DNA from: Ehretia macrophylla
Lineage: Eukaryota > Streptophyta > Magnoliopsida > Boraginales > Ehretiaceae
Assembly: GCA_037974665.1 (NCBI GenBank)
Contig: CM075782.1
Coordinates: 46,039,851-46,103,850 of the forward strand
DNA length: 64,000 bases
Reading direction: 5' to 3'
Positions 1-11,593 of the stretch are shown here, one piece after another. A program made the translations under genes and the position numbers. Below the pieces are notes generated by a model that was not told the DNA's origin, ran no database searches, and saw nothing but the letters and a program-made list of their open reading frames with translations. The first letter of the stretch is position 1. Every line of letters begins with the position of its first letter.

Positions 1-22
1 TATTATATATTATATTACCAAT

Positions 23-67
<45 letters not shown>

Positions 68-340
68 GCTATATTTTTTTGAATATTTTTTTTTATAGAA
101 TATTTTCTAAATAAATATTACCGATTACATTATAATAAATATTATATATATTATAACTAAATATTCTATAATAAATATTCTATATATTATATATTATATA
201 TTACCGATTACATTATTTTTAACTAAATCAATAAAAATATTTAAAAAATCATATATATATATATATATATATAAACATATTTTTTTTTACCTAAATCAAT
301 AAAAAATATATAAATATATATATATATATATAAACACATA
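1..340. repeat. AT-rich microsatellite tract
   Basis: The first 340 bases are almost pure A and T with runs of (TA)n near 53-66, 250-272 and 317-331 and an (AC)n run at about 32-52. A short block resembling tattaccgattacatta recurs at about 116 and 201. No gene signal is visible. Confidence 0.9.
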
Positions 341-344
341 TATA

Positions 345-800
345 GATGGTTCCCAACGGTTACCTGAGTAAGAGTATCAAAGAATTAGTGCGTTGCTATT
401 GCCGTCGCCAGTGTGTACCGCAGTGTGTGTGCGTGTATGACTAAGAAAGAATGAGTGACAGAGAGAGCAAGAGCAATAGAGAGAGAGAGAACCGCGTGAG
501 GAGAAGGGAAAGGTCCTGTCTATGTGGTGGGTGAGGGAAAGGGCGAACGCTTGGTGTATGAGTGTGTGTGTTTGATGAAGAGAGATAGATGAACGGGAAT
601 GGGAATAGGGGAGGGAGGGTTTAGTTTTTTTGTAAAGCTAAAATGACAACTTTGCCCTCGAAACTGCTAAAACTTTAACAGTCCCTCGCTTAACGGAGGG
701 AACAATTTGGTTTTTTCCAAAACACAAGGACCTAATTGGTATTTATGCTAAACCTCAGGGACTAAATTAACTTTTTCTCTTATCTTTATGCTTACAATAT
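345..800. other. GA/GT-rich single-copy-looking stretch and generic repeat
   Basis: Base composition changes abruptly from AT microsatellite to GA- and GT-rich DNA (agagag runs near 460-490, gtgtgtg near 560). From about 640 it runs into the motif 'aaggacctaattggta ... cctcagggactaaatt', a pattern I associate with dispersed plant repeats. No open frame longer than a few dozen codons fits a known protein. It could be an untranslated leader or promoter, but nothing downstream supports that. Confidence 0.3.
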
Positions 801-1279
801 TAATCTTCTTTGTGGGTTGTGTCTTTAAATTTGGGGTGCTCGATATCTCTTTGTATCATGTATATTTTTGACTCCTTAAAGGCATTTAAATATCAGAAGG
901 TTCAATCTGTACATCAGTTTCCCTTTTGACTACCACTAAAAGTCCATATCAAATACAATTAACACTTTTTTTAGGTGACGTGAGAATTCAGTTAGTAAAT
1001 TTCGATTATTTATTATTCAGCAAATTCAATTGCCAACTATAAACTCTCGAATGTAACAATGTATTTCACACATGTGCCAAATCAATTAAAAACAAAACTC
1101 TAAAATAATAAAAAGTATCAAACATGTGGCCTCTAAAAAATTGATCTCACCCCAATGATTACTAAACCATAACTTTGGGGGCAAACAGAATTAACACTTA
1201 CCATTCTAAGTTATTTGCATTTTTTTATGGGAATAGAAAATTATTGGTCCTACACATCTTAGCATCTGGCACATGTAAG

Positions 1280-1860
1280 TTTTTTTTTTTACCTGCAAGG
1301 AAGGTGAAAGCTAGAAGACTAAACAAAACGAGGAGATGTTTCACCCCTAATATCTTTTTTTATCAACAATAAAACAGATCTTGGAAGGTTGTCAATTTGA
1401 GATGCTTCAAACTGTTGTCGTAAGCTCAAGTTTGCCAAATCGTCAGCACATCTATTAGTTTCATAGAAAATATGGGTTAGCTTATAATTATTGTGGCGTG
1501 AAAGTATTCGCTTGTATCTTCAGCTAAAGGGCGTAAGGGATTAAACAGATACGAGTTAGCCTTTAATAAATTAGACACAATGGCGGAATCAGTCACTATA
1601 TATATGGAGTTCATCAATCTGTAAACTCTCAGTCAATTTAACTCCTTTTAATAAGGCAAACAATTCAGCTTAACAGCTTATCGTTACCCCAAGTTAGTTG
1701 CAAAGCCAGCGATCTATTCACCATTCGTATTGCAAATGATTCCTCCCGCCTCTACAATACCAGGATTACCTTTGGCATAACCATTAGTATTTAATTTGTA
1801 ACCACGACCTAGCCTTTCCCAACCAACATTAATAACACGTCTATGGTGGGAGTTAGAAAT
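1280..1860 (-). pseudogene. L1-type LINE 3' fragment (RNase H domain)
   Basis: Read on the minus strand this encodes a decayed RNase H domain of the kind that ends plant L1 LINE ORF2. In order: a VKLNTDG-like start (here KLNTNG, so the first catalytic Asp reads Asn), GNPGIVEAGGIICNTNGE, IAGFATNLG, ELHIYSDSAIVSNLLKANSY with the conserved Asp, then NPLRPLAEDT and a terminal YETNRCADDLAKL that matches the usual 'REANRCADALAKL' end. Several frameshifts and stops separate these pieces. A T-run at 1280-1290 (poly-A on the minus strand) fits the 3' end of a retroposed, 5'-truncated copy. No target duplication was found. Confidence 0.75.
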
Positions 1861-2923
1861 ACCATGGGTATTCCAAACAACAATATTATCTCATACTAAC
1901 TTAAGAGTCAAAGTCTCCTATCATTATTGGCCATAAATTCTCCATCTCCAAAAAGTGTGTCGTTGTAGTAAAGGAGCAAATGTGAGCTAAAAACCATGTC
2001 ATGGTGACAAGATCACAAATACAACATATTAGCATAAAACTGATATTTCATCCTAAAATCAATTGTATCAAGTGAAGTAGTTTAGGATCTCATAAGGTAG
2101 TTTTAAAATTTTTAATTTTTCGATATGTGACGAGTGTTATATTCTAACACTGCACAAGAAGTAAAAGACAACACACATGGAGCTGATACAACTTAGGTTG
2201 CCTTATCAGGAAGAAGAATACAAATCATCCAAAGCAATTGCATAAGCATTTAGAGTGTGCACATTTATGCTCACCAAAACTGGAGGCAAAAGTACTATTA
2301 AATGTAGATTTCTTTTTCATTTTCAATTCAAGCAAACTTGTTACTATACAAACTATTTGAACATATACAACCAAATGAAAATAAGTCGTAAACTTCCAAC
2401 TATGTAATATAAATCGTGAAGTGAGCCGGCACCATTAACAGAAAAGTCTTGAGGCAATGCCCTGACAAGAATAAAGATTCACATGCAGTATTAGTGGACC
2501 CATCACTTTTTCATTACTTGCTTGGGTATCATAACAGAATCCGAAAATATCACAAATCAGACTTGTCCGTTTGTTCAAACATACAAGATAATTGAATTAT
2601 GAGCACTGTTTCTGACCCAAACTCCATCGATACAAGCAATTAGTAATGACACATTGACGACGTATAGATAGAGAGGGTCTAGTGAGAAGTCTAGTATCAG
2701 AGATCGAATTGAAAATTGCAGCCGTTTCACATATATCGATCCAATTAACACTAATGGTAATAATAATAGTAATAATATCAGAAATGCATAATTTCTGGCC
2801 ATTTTCTGAAATTAAAAATTAAAATAAGAACAAAGATACGTCAAAATAAATGAGAAAATAAAATGTATTTTGATCAATCTAAGTTTGAGATAGTACGGAA
2901 AATGGAGAAAATGTGATGTTGTA
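1861..2923. other. AT-rich spacer, no supported gene
   Basis: About 1 kb without recognisable homology. A 75-codon minus-strand frame at 2575-2802 begins MARNYAFLILLLLLLPLVLI, a strongly hydrophobic start like a signal anchor. It has no recognised family or visible neighbouring exon, so I do not call it a gene. Confidence 0.4.
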
Positions 2924-3476
2924 TGTCACGTCCCGAAATTTAACAAGATAAATTTGGGACGAGACCGCTACTCGCCAACAAGTTCTCCTAAACCCGCAAG
3001 ACTCAAATCTTAATACAATTAGTGCAAAACTATTAAAATCTCAATTGTATGAAATCTCCAATAATGACTTTAGATACTCAAGTGTTACCTCAAATTCCAA
3101 GGATCATAACGTGAGGTAAAATTCCTCAATTATTACAAACAAACTCGAATGTCTTAATTGAAATTCAAATCCAACACTAAATAACATTTGAATGGGTAAT
3201 TCTCTCTGCACTAGATCACCACAAGAGGTTGACACAACCTACCCAAGGCTCGAGTTCCAACTCTTCTTTTTCTGTAAAGAAAGCAGGCGAAAACAAAAAA
3301 GAGTGAGCGAACAAAAGCACAGTATGGGGTCCTTTCCCAAAGAATGACAGGATTATACGAATCATGTAAATAATAAGAATGAGCAGTAGCGGAAGAATAA
3401 TGAGCAAATAATAAGATGCAAGAGATTCTTTAAACTGTAACAGTGGTCACATAGCAGTTAACAAACAGTACATGAT
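2924..3476 (+). repeat. Possible LTR remnant
   Basis: The stretch opens with TGTCACGTCCCGA, which resembles the TGTCACGCCCCGA-type start of many plant Ty3/Gypsy LTRs, and the following 500 bases are non-coding. No matching LTR end, primer site or second copy was found in the window, so it may be a truncated solo LTR or an unrelated sequence. Confidence 0.3.
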
Positions 3477-3605
3477 GATAGGTATTATCCCCCATATCAG
3501 GTTCATTAAGATAGATATTATCCCTCATATCAAGTTTGTTATGATATGTATTATCCCCCTATCAGGTTTGTTACGATAAGTATTATCCTCCTATCAAATT
3601 CATTA
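3477..3605 (+). repeat. Tandem array of a 31-33 bp unit, four copies
   Basis: Four head-to-tail copies of a unit resembling 'gataggtattatccccc' + 'atatcaggttcatta' start at 3477, 3510, 3543 and 3575. Copies 1 and 2 are 33 bp; copies 3 and 4 are 32 and 31 bp. The array stops less than 100 bases before homology to MUR3 begins, so it marks the edge of whatever removed the 5' part of that gene. Confidence 0.9.
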
Positions 3606-3696
3606 TTTTAAATATAACTTGTCGAACAGTAACAGTCAATGTGCAGTTTAACAATGAAGGAGACAACGATCAGTATATAGGCAAGGATACTATTGA

Positions 3697-4395
3697 TCAA
3701 TTAGGGGTCAGATCATCGATCAATGCAAGAATTCTAAAATGGGCAAGCTATTGGAATGTGATTTTGGGGAGAGCAAATGTCATTCACCGAGCAGTATTTT
3801 GCAGATGTTCCAAAGTTCGCTTTTCTGTCTACAGCCACAAGGGGATTCATATACAAGAAGATCGGCTTTCGATTCAATCTTGGCTGGTTGTATACCAGTC
3901 TTCTTTCATCCTGGTTCTGCGTACACTCAGTACACTTGGCATCTTCCCAAAAACTATTCAAAGTATTCGGTTTTCATCCCAGAGGACGATATTCGTAAGA
4001 AAAATGTCAGCATAGAGGAAAGGCTCAGTCAAATTTCTCCAGAGCAGGTGAAGGAAATGAGGGAGGAGGTTATAAATCCCATTCCTAGGATAATATATGC
4101 GGATCCTCGATCCAAGTTGGAGACTTTCAAAGATGCTTTTGACATAGCTGTGCAGGCAGTTATTAACAAAGTAACAAGATTGAGAAGAGATATTGTTGAA
4201 GGTCGTACAGATGATAATTTTATCGAAGAGCTTAGCTGGAAATATGCTTTATTAGATGAAGGACAACGTGAAGTGGGACCTCATGAGTGGGATCCATTTT
4301 TCTCAAAACAGAAAGATGGTAATGGTGATTCTAATGCTTCATCAGCAGAAGCAGCAAAAAATTCATGGAAGAGTGAGCAAAGACAACATTCATGA
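3697..4395 (+). pseudogene. MUR3: MUR3-like xyloglucan galactosyltransferase, 3' fragment
   Basis: The protein matches the C-terminal third of MUR3/KATAMARI1, a GT47 (exostosin-family) Golgi type II membrane enzyme that adds galactose to xyloglucan side chains. Matching starts at 3697 with [20 protein letters not shown] and continues through [77 protein letters not shown] and [11 protein letters not shown]. It ends at a natural-looking TGA after [11 protein letters not shown]. The family protein is about 600 residues and usually one exon. Here the cytoplasmic tail, membrane anchor and N-terminal catalytic half are missing, and an in-frame TGA at 3694-3696 sits directly upstream. The Met at 3739 is internal to the family alignment, not a true start. 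The retained part is surprisingly clean, which suggests a recent truncation. Confidence 0.9.
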
Positions 4396-6100
4396 CCGGC
4401 GAGGATTATATTGTTCTGTAGTTCCTGCAGTGCCTGGTGCAGTAGGGCTGGAGAACAAACTGGGACTCCTTTTGGATGGAAGACACAATTGAGGTACGCC
4501 CGTTTACCCTGGGCTTGTGAGATGACGGTTATAGTTGTCCGGAATATCATGTACGCATCTAAAACATAGTTTTACTTGATTTTGCTTGTGATAGGTGTTT
4601 TTGTTGCTCGTAATGAAATATTATGCTCCTTCTTTTGTATTGAATTTGATATACAGATTTCAGGTAGCTAATGCTTCGTCCATGGAATCTTGTTTGTTAA
4701 ATGAAAGCAGAATAGAAGAAATAATGAACTATCTCATCTCTCTTGCATGCTTCTTTAGTTGTACAAATGAGTGATCGTCGTATATCTATTTGATTTGTTT
4801 GAGAGGAGCGTAATTTTTCATCAATAGATTGATTCGTAATTTGACAGCCATTGCAATGTGAGCTAATCCTTAGATCTTGTATGTAATGCTAGGATGATAA
4901 CATAATGGAATCTTAGTGAAGAAAGTTCTTGCTTAATCATCGTTCATTGTAATGTCCTAGGAATAATTTCATGAGGCTTCTGTTTTCTTTAGTAGTAACT
5001 AGTATCTAAGCACTTACGGCTTATGGTCAGGGAAGTGAGCAATAAGTAATAGATACTGTGGTCTACCTTTTTAAATGTTGCATTGAACTTCACACAGGGC
5101 TAGCGCCCGAGGGGGGTGGTGTGGTTTGTGGGGTGGGGGGGGGGGGGGGGGGGGGGGGGGGGGTGCGTAAACACACACGCACATGTAAGACAGAATCTGG
5201 AATGGGAGAAGTAGTGAAGATTTAGAAGTTAAAGGATAATATAAATGTATGGATCTAAGTATTAGGATGTGTTTATTAAGGAGTATTTCTAGGTTCAGTT
5301 GAGTTTAATGTTGTCACTAAGTGACTTGGTTATTAGTAAACAACAACTTTGATCACATGTCTGATGATCACATGTCTGAGTATTAAATTAAGTTTGATAC
5401 TATATCAGACAATATAGTATTGAGTATATATAAGGGTGTGTATGGTAATTGTGCAGCTTTAGCCTCATCATGTGATTTAAGTAGATGTTCATTTGCATAA
5501 ATCAGAGGGACTCAATTGGTCGGGCCGGGACATTGAGGTTTTCCTGGTCATTAATTTTTAAGTTCTTGTAAGGTTAATCGGGCAAAGTCTGAATATCCAA
5601 GGCTTTCAGAAAAAGAAGAGAGTATCAGAGGGTCAAAGTGTATTATCTGGATATTGCAATCAAGATTGTAGGTTATTTCAGGAAAAACATTATGAACTTT
5701 GAAAGAACTGATAAAAGTATTAGAGAGACATTGCTTTTTGTATTGATAGTGATGAAGTGTGATTAGAAATGACGACGGTTCGGTTAAGAACTCCAATCTC
5801 TTTTAAGTGTTTGGGAATTGAACGTTACTATGATTTTTTTAATGTATAATCCATAGATCTATCCAGCAAAAGTGCTAACATCATGGTTTGCCTTGGGGTT
5901 ATGGGTGGCTCATTTAAACAATAATTTGGTTAACATTTTCTGTTTTAAACCCACCGAAAGCTGAGCTATGGCATGGCCTAAGTTGGACAGTAAACTATAT
6001 AATATAAAGCATGAGTGGAAGTAATCATACGATAGAGTGGGTGTATTTTTTTCATTGGTTGCAATATCTAGATTATACACTTTGTTCGAAAAAATTAATT
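4396..6100. other. Former MUR3 3' flank and spacer
   Basis: Follows the MUR3-like stop. The first 300-400 bases could be its old 3' untranslated region. The rest is AT-rich, with no coding signal on either strand apart from short chance frames and the G-run listed separately. Confidence 0.4.
5135..5163 (+). repeat. Homopolymer run of 29 G
   Basis: An uninterrupted run of 29 G follows G-rich sequence (from 5110) and precedes an acacacacgcac tract. Such runs can form G-quadruplexes and are error-prone in sequencing, so the exact length is uncertain. Confidence 0.85.
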
Positions 6101-6103
6101 CCA

Positions 6104-6420
6104 AATTTTATTCAAACTTGATACATGAACACAAGTCTTATACGGATACTTCAACCATTTTACCATTAAAGTACCTCGTTGGGGTTCGATAATTATGTAA
6201 CTTGTCAAAGTCTTCTCGGTATTTACATAACAATAGCTCCACCCTTATTCAGCTTATACGTGTTGACATTTAAATTTTTTATTTTTATTTATGATGAAGA
6301 AAACTCAATTGAAATTACACTATATTGAATTCAACGTAAAATTACAAATTGCGTTGTGCAAAATATGTTTGGCACATATAAAAAAGTGAAAGTTCAGTTG
6401 GGATATCGGTGCAAGCTTTG
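6104..6420. repeat. R1 repeat family, partial copy
   Basis: First copy of the family called R1 here. Its parts, in plus-strand order, are: (a) a block around 'cgatacatgaacaagtct ... ccattaaactacctccttgg ... tagtcaaagtcttctcgg ... cttatacgtgttgacctc'; (b) a T-run followed by 'atgacgaagaaaactcaa' and 'ctacattgaattcaacgt'; (c) 'cacatatttaaaattagt ... aagtttttattccatata ... aaaaccaaatggaatgaa'. This copy has part a, part b and only the start of part c. Read on the minus strand, part b ends in poly-A like a LINE or SINE tail. Confidence 0.8.
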
Positions 6421-6799
6421 TGTACTATAATAACAATTATAGGAGGCAATGTAGAAGTGTTAGGATTCAGATAAATAAGAATAATCGTTAAATGGGAATC
6501 AAAACCCCGAGAGTGATGAGCTGTGAATATTTTATTAGATGCTGGTAGATAGATTATTGTTCCTATTGCCAAAGGTATAAACTTTTCATTATTTAGTCTA
6601 CTCGTAACAATACTCGAGTACAATCTTTTCTTCACTCTTTTTCCAAGTTGCTCCTTCACATCTAAAGTTTCAGTCGTTCATTATGTATTTCCAGGATCTT
6701 TCCTCTACTGCATTATTATTATTATTATTAAATGTTCTTTCTATAATTTGATTGATAAGAGTCCTTCCAAGGAACATAGGTGATGTAATTGATTCATTC

Positions 6800-7190
6800 T
6801 GAATAAATCATTTTCCAAGTTTTTTAGTGTTTGGTAACGCGGAAAAATTGATCAACTGAAAAATATTTTTTAGTAAAAAATGGTAATTATATTTTTTTAG
6901 TTTTTTAGTGTTTGGTAACACTGAAAAATTGGTCAACTGAAAAATACTTTACAGTCAAATATTATAGTTAGTACAAAGTTTGGAAAAATATTTTAATTTT
7001 CAAACACTAAAAAATATTCGATTTTTAAGGAAAATGTATTCTTATGAAAATATTTTCTACAAATAAGTTATTTTATGGCAAATAAACATAGTCCAAATAT
7101 ATATAAAAAAAATTATATTTTTCAAAAAAATATTTTCTTCTGAAAATATTTTTCACAAGTAAATTATTTTATTGCAAACAACCAGAGCCT
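6800..7190. repeat. AT-rich fold-back element (MITE-like)
   Basis: The motif 'ttttttagtgtttggtaac' occurs twice (about 6819 and 6902) and its complement-like 'caaacactaaaaaatatt' at about 7001. Repeated 'gaaaatattttc' segments complete an imperfect fold-back, as in AT-rich hAT-type MITEs of plants. A target duplication could not be placed. Confidence 0.4.
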
Positions 7191-7269
7191 AAGTGAAATA
7201 AGTAGAAATTTTGCGGTACGTATTTCTTTTTTGTCTTGATAGCTAACTAGGTGAGTTTCTTTCTCTCTT

Positions 7270-8190
7270 TTTTTATTTTTTATTTTTATAATGAAGAAAA
7301 CTCAATTGAAACTACACTACATCGAATTCAACGTAAGTTACAAAGTTTGTGGTGTAGTAATGTGTTTGGCACATATTTAAAATTGGTCATAGGTTTGTCC
7401 ATAAGAATTCTTCGTCTGAGTTAAATGCAGAAAAATTAGTGATATCTAGAAGTTTTTATTCCATATACTATATAGTATAGTGTTTTATATCATACGAGTA
7501 TGACGAATAAGACCAAATGGAATGAAGTAAAAGTACCAAAAAATGACGATTCAATTGGGACATTGGTGATATACACAAGGTATATTTGGATTGGTTCAAG
7601 AAAATCGTCTCCAAGTCGTATTCAAACTCGATATATGAACAAGTTTCATACCATCGTTTCAACCAATCCACCATTAAACTACCTCCTTGGGGTCAATAAT
7701 TATGTAACTAGTCAAAGTCTTCTCGGCATTTACAAAACAATAACTTGACAATTACTCAACTTAAACGTGTTGACCTCTAAATTTTTTTATTTTTATTTTT
7801 TTATGATGAAGAAACTCAATTGAAATTACACTACATTGAATTTAACGTAAGGTTACAAATTTCATGGTGCACCAATGTACCTGACACATATTTAAAATTA
7901 TCTAAGGCGACTATATTGAATTCAAGGTAAGATTATAAATTCTGTGGTGTAATAATATGTCTGACACATATTTAAAATTAGTCAAAGGCTTTCCATAAAA
8001 AATTTTCATCTGAGTTAAAATACATAAAAATTAGTGACATCTAGAAGTTTTTATTTCATATAGTATATATATATATATAATCTTTTATATCATACGCTAG
8101 AGACTTTTGCATAAGAATTCTTTGTCCGACTTAAATACAAAAAAGTTAATGACATCTAGAAAAAGTTTTTATTCCATATAATATTATTAT
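7270..8190. repeat. R1 repeat cluster (two to three partial copies)
   Basis: Part b-c at about 7270-7560, part a at about 7575-7785, then part b-c again from about 7790, followed by two extra copies of the end of part c up to 8190. The order b-c-a-b-c shows head-to-tail repetition. Confidence 0.8.
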
Positions 8191-8400
8191 GGGTAATTTT
8201 GAATGAGACCCCTTGCACTTTTAGTAAATGTGACTCAGACCCTTTATTTTTTGAAAAGTATGACTCAGACCCTTTCTGTTAATAAAAGATCCACTTTTCT
8301 GTTTGAATGTTGCTAAAAGACAATTCTGTCCTTATTTTACCAAAATAACTAAATTTGCAAGTCAACAAACGTGACGGAAATTCCATCCTAATACTTGATT
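8191..8400. repeat. Repeat-like block with 'gactcagaccctt' motif
   Basis: Starts 'gggtaattttgaatgagacc' and contains two copies of 'tgactcagaccctt'. It resembles terminal sequence of plant Mutator-like elements, but no inverted partner was found. Confidence 0.25.
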
Positions 8401-9635
8401 TTTCTCTTCTTTTTTTGGGTAAAACATTTTCCAGTAGTTCAACCTTTTTTTGTTGTTGTTTTTTTGCCAATTTATGCTTTGTATGATTTTATACAAAATG
8501 GTCAAGAGAATACATAATATTATAATCCTACTTAGCCATTACAGTTCCATAAAATTGTATCAATCTTTAAACAAAAAAGCAAACTACATAAACTTTCATC
8601 ATCAACATCAATCCATAAATATACTTTTTTTTTTGTTTGTCGGTTAATCCATAAATATACAAGTAAAGCCAATGTTGTAACGGTTTAACAAAAAGCATCA
8701 AACCAATCTAAAAAAAATATTAGTTATCTTCAAAAAGCTAATTACGCTGATATCGTGTCCTCAAAAGTGGTGAATACATAAATATCCTCAAAAGTCTTCA
8801 CCTCAAAACCAAATTAGACTTCACAAAATTAACAAAAGGATTAACATTAGGTATGTTGTATGCATCAAAACAAAAATGCACAATAATTGTGCTCGTCATC
8901 CCTATACCATAAAGACTAAAACAATCAAAATAAATAACATGTGTAAGAGTAAGCAAAACATAATGACAAAATTATATGAAATACTGTATACATCTACGAC
9001 ACTACATATATCATTAAAGTAAAGGTCTATAACTAAATTAAACAAAATACTACCCAAAAAAAACATAGCATTGACTAAATTAAAATACTACCCAAAAAGA
9101 CTACACTTTTAGTTATAAAAGTAGTTAGAAATCAGATTCATAAAGGAATAATTTGTTAGGCATTATAAATTGCCGATTCATAAAATTAGCTGCAATTCTG
9201 AGCAGCTTATCACCTCAACATTAAGAAGCTAAGCTCGTTTATGACCTTTTTGTCAGAGCCCCTAAAAACTTCAACGAAGAATGAAAGAAACTTTTTCAGA
9301 AAGAAAAAACTGAAATACATGCACATTTGGAACAAAAAATAAAATAAAGTGGCTCAATCAAACAAAGTATGGATAAAATCAAAGCAAAAAATAAAATCCC
9401 TAAGAAAAAATGTTCAACAAGTATATAGGGTAGTAAATCGTATGAAATTATAGCATGAAAAATGAGTTCTTACTCTTTTTTTTTTTTGGCTTCTGAAATC
9501 AACAATATCCAGAGGTTGAGAGAAATGAGTTAGGAAGGAAATTGAAAGATATGGAGAGTTGAAGAGATCTGACAAAAAAATAAAAATAAAAAGGTCAAGG
9601 GGAGAGTAATGAAATACGTTTACTATGTCCAAAGT
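8401..9635. other. AT-rich spacer
   Basis: About 1.2 kb rich in A and T with many oligo-A and oligo-T runs. I saw no coding, RNA or element signature. Confidence 0.5.
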
Positions 9636-9752
9636 TCTACCATTTTAAGGCCTCCATTTGGCTTACAAGCCCCCACAGCAAAGCTCCGTCGCTTATGGTT
9701 CACACCTGATTATTTATCAAACGGATTGCTTTAGTAAATCTCCGATGTGGGA
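9636..9752 (-). pseudogene. Degenerate 7SL RNA gene start with USE/TATA promoter (copy A)
   Basis: Minus strand. A USE core TCCCACATCG (complement of 9743-9752) is followed 22 bases later by TTGATAAATA (9711-9720). About 20 bases further on comes a stretch aligning with the 5' end of plant SRP 7SL RNA. It shows GGAGCTTTGCTG, GGGGGCTTGTAAGCC and GGAGGCCTTAAAATGG where the plant RNA, from memory, has GAGCTCTGTAGC, GAGCTTGTAACCC and GGGGGCATTAAGGTGG. The USE-to-TATA distance is that of Pol III-type plant snRNA promoters. Only about 60 nt of RNA homology is present, so it is a pseudogene. Confidence 0.65.
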
Positions 9753-10725
9753 GAAGAAGTGTGTCTAATAAATGAATTAAACCAACTACGTCAACGTAAT
9801 AAGAAATGACCAAAACAATTAAAGGAAAAAAAAAAACATAATAAGAGCAGCATGAGGCATCTCTCGCTCTGTTCAGCGCATCAAAATCAAATACTAATAA
9901 CAATTATAGGAGGCAACTTAGAAGTGTTAGGATTCAGCATAAATAACAATTATAATGCAATCTTCTCTTTTCACTTCCGATTGTAACATAACAATTAAAG
10001 TGTTCATAGGCACTCATTTTCCTTCCAAAATTGTAATGAATCCGTTGGGACTGCCGGGCTCGAACCTGCAACTTTATTTTTTGATTCCTAGTAATGTAAT
10101 AATGTTTAAATGAGGTTAATAGTGATGGAGTTATGATGTGATAATTTGATCTTTACATTTAATAACTTAAAAAATTTAATTATAAATATATAATCGCATC
10201 ACCACTATCGATCTTCCTTATAATATCATTAAGTTATTAGGCCATTTTTAATCCATATATATACTAGTGGATTTCATACTTTGGCTGTTTTGCTTTTTCT
10301 TTTTCTTTCTTCATTGTTTTTAGTATTTTTTCTTTGTTTGGTATTTTTGGAGCTTTGAAATTCTCGATTTACATGTTGTGCTGATTTATATAATTACATG
10401 TCCATGGTTCAGTTCCTTTAAAATTAACAAAATTATAATAGATCTCTATCGTAAATATTATGTTTCACTAGAAATTTAAAAATAAATAAGTAATTTCTCG
10501 TATTGATTCTCATAAGTAACTTGTTATGTTTTGTGAACTAATTTATAGACCATGGGTGCTTGGTCACTGAATAAACAAAAAAAAAAAAAAAACATGTGTG
10601 CTTGGTCAATATGTATATATGTTGGCTACATAAAAATAGTAATTGTAATAAAGGGTGTAATCTCATTAAAAGGGTTCCACCAGTGATGTATGTTCACATT
10701 TCTTACGAAGAAAAACTTCGTTGTG

Positions 10726-10905
10726 ATAACTAACATAATTAGTAAAATATCATGCCTTATTAATAAAAATAAAAAAAGATTATGATTCAATAGAGTTTGA
10801 GCTGACAACCCAAATAACTAACATAATTAGTAAAATATCATGCCTTATTAATAAAAATAGAAAAAGAATATAATTCAATAGAGTTTGAGCATACAACCCA
10901 ACCTC
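10726..10905. repeat. 88-bp tandem duplication
   Basis: Two copies starting 'ataactaacataattagtaa' at 10726 and 10814, period 88, differing at a few bases. Each copy ends in 'attcaatagagtttgagc'; its complement GCTCAAACTCTATTGAAT lies at the 3' side of the candidate small RNA listed next. Confidence 0.85.
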
Positions 10906-11038
10906 TTCATCTGTTTAGAAATTGTTGCTACGCATCGGCTTCTTGCGAGAGACTACTATGATAGTAATCTTCATATTTTGGCTTGTGGGTAAGATAATAT
11001 AAAGCGAAAATAGCATTAGTGAATAACCAATGTGGGAC
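10866..11038 (-). ncRNA. Candidate Pol III small RNA locus with USE and TATA
   Basis: Minus strand: GTCCCACATTG (complement of 11028-11038) fits the plant USE consensus RTCCCACATCG except one position, a C-to-T change expected from CpG decay. About 24 bases downstream comes CTTTATATTATC. Transcription would start near 10970 and could end at the T-run complementary to 10861-10865, giving an RNA of about 105 nt. The last 25 nt resemble the end of the candidate at 46.4 kb. I cannot identify the RNA; a decayed gene or SINE is possible. Confidence 0.35.
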
Positions 11039-11593
11039 AAAACTATTGTCTCTCTCGCTGCAGTACCATCTAGCTGTTCTCTCGACCGAAAAAAAAAAAA
11101 AAAAAAAACATCTTCTTACCGTAGTAACAATTATAGGAGGCGTGTTAGGATTCAAATAAATAACAATTTTATAAGGCAAAAGAGTTTGGGGAAGAATTAA
11201 GAGCATGGCTTATTGGTCCAAGCTCAACCAGGGAAGCAATCATCAATTGATACATGAACACAAGTAGTCTCTGCAATGGCTTGATTCCGGAAAACCAATA
11301 AATTCAGTTATTTACCCTTATCAAATCTCAATTGCTCGAGGTTGTTGAAGCTTCTTTATTAGAGAAGGTCTATCTCTGAATGAGCTATTCTGGGTGTGAC
11401 ATACTCTGTAGATATTGGTTTTTTCTATAATGTAAACTTTTTTTTAAAAAGTGTTTTCTGCTCACATTAGAGTTGTCAAACTGTGTAATATATTTAAAAG
11501 AACTTCATGCGGATTTGAAAGTTAAAACTAACACGTTTGACATATTTTTGAAGAGTTTTTTTTATCAAAACTAAAAAAGCTAAGAAATAGGAA
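11039..11593. other. AT-rich spacer
   Basis: Contains an 18-19 base A-run near 11091 and the repeated phrase 'aacaattataggaggc' also found at 6423 and 9900. No gene signal. Confidence 0.4.

Noticed and set aside
2575-2802. Minus-strand 75-codon frame starting MARNYAFLILLLLLLPLVLI, like a signal anchor.
   Set aside because: Low-complexity hydrophobic start, no recognised family, no neighbouring exons; AT-rich DNA easily gives such frames.
10030-10090. tRNA-like 3' half on the minus strand (GTTGCAGGTTCGAGCCCGG).
   Set aside because: A B-box and T-arm-like stem are present but no 5' half, D-arm or anticodon arm fits; probably a SINE scrap or chance.
10866-10972. Weak resemblance of the minus strand to U6 snRNA (GAAGATTA ... 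CTCGCAAG).
   Set aside because: Only short blocks agree and the conserved ACAGAGA and 5' stem are not found.
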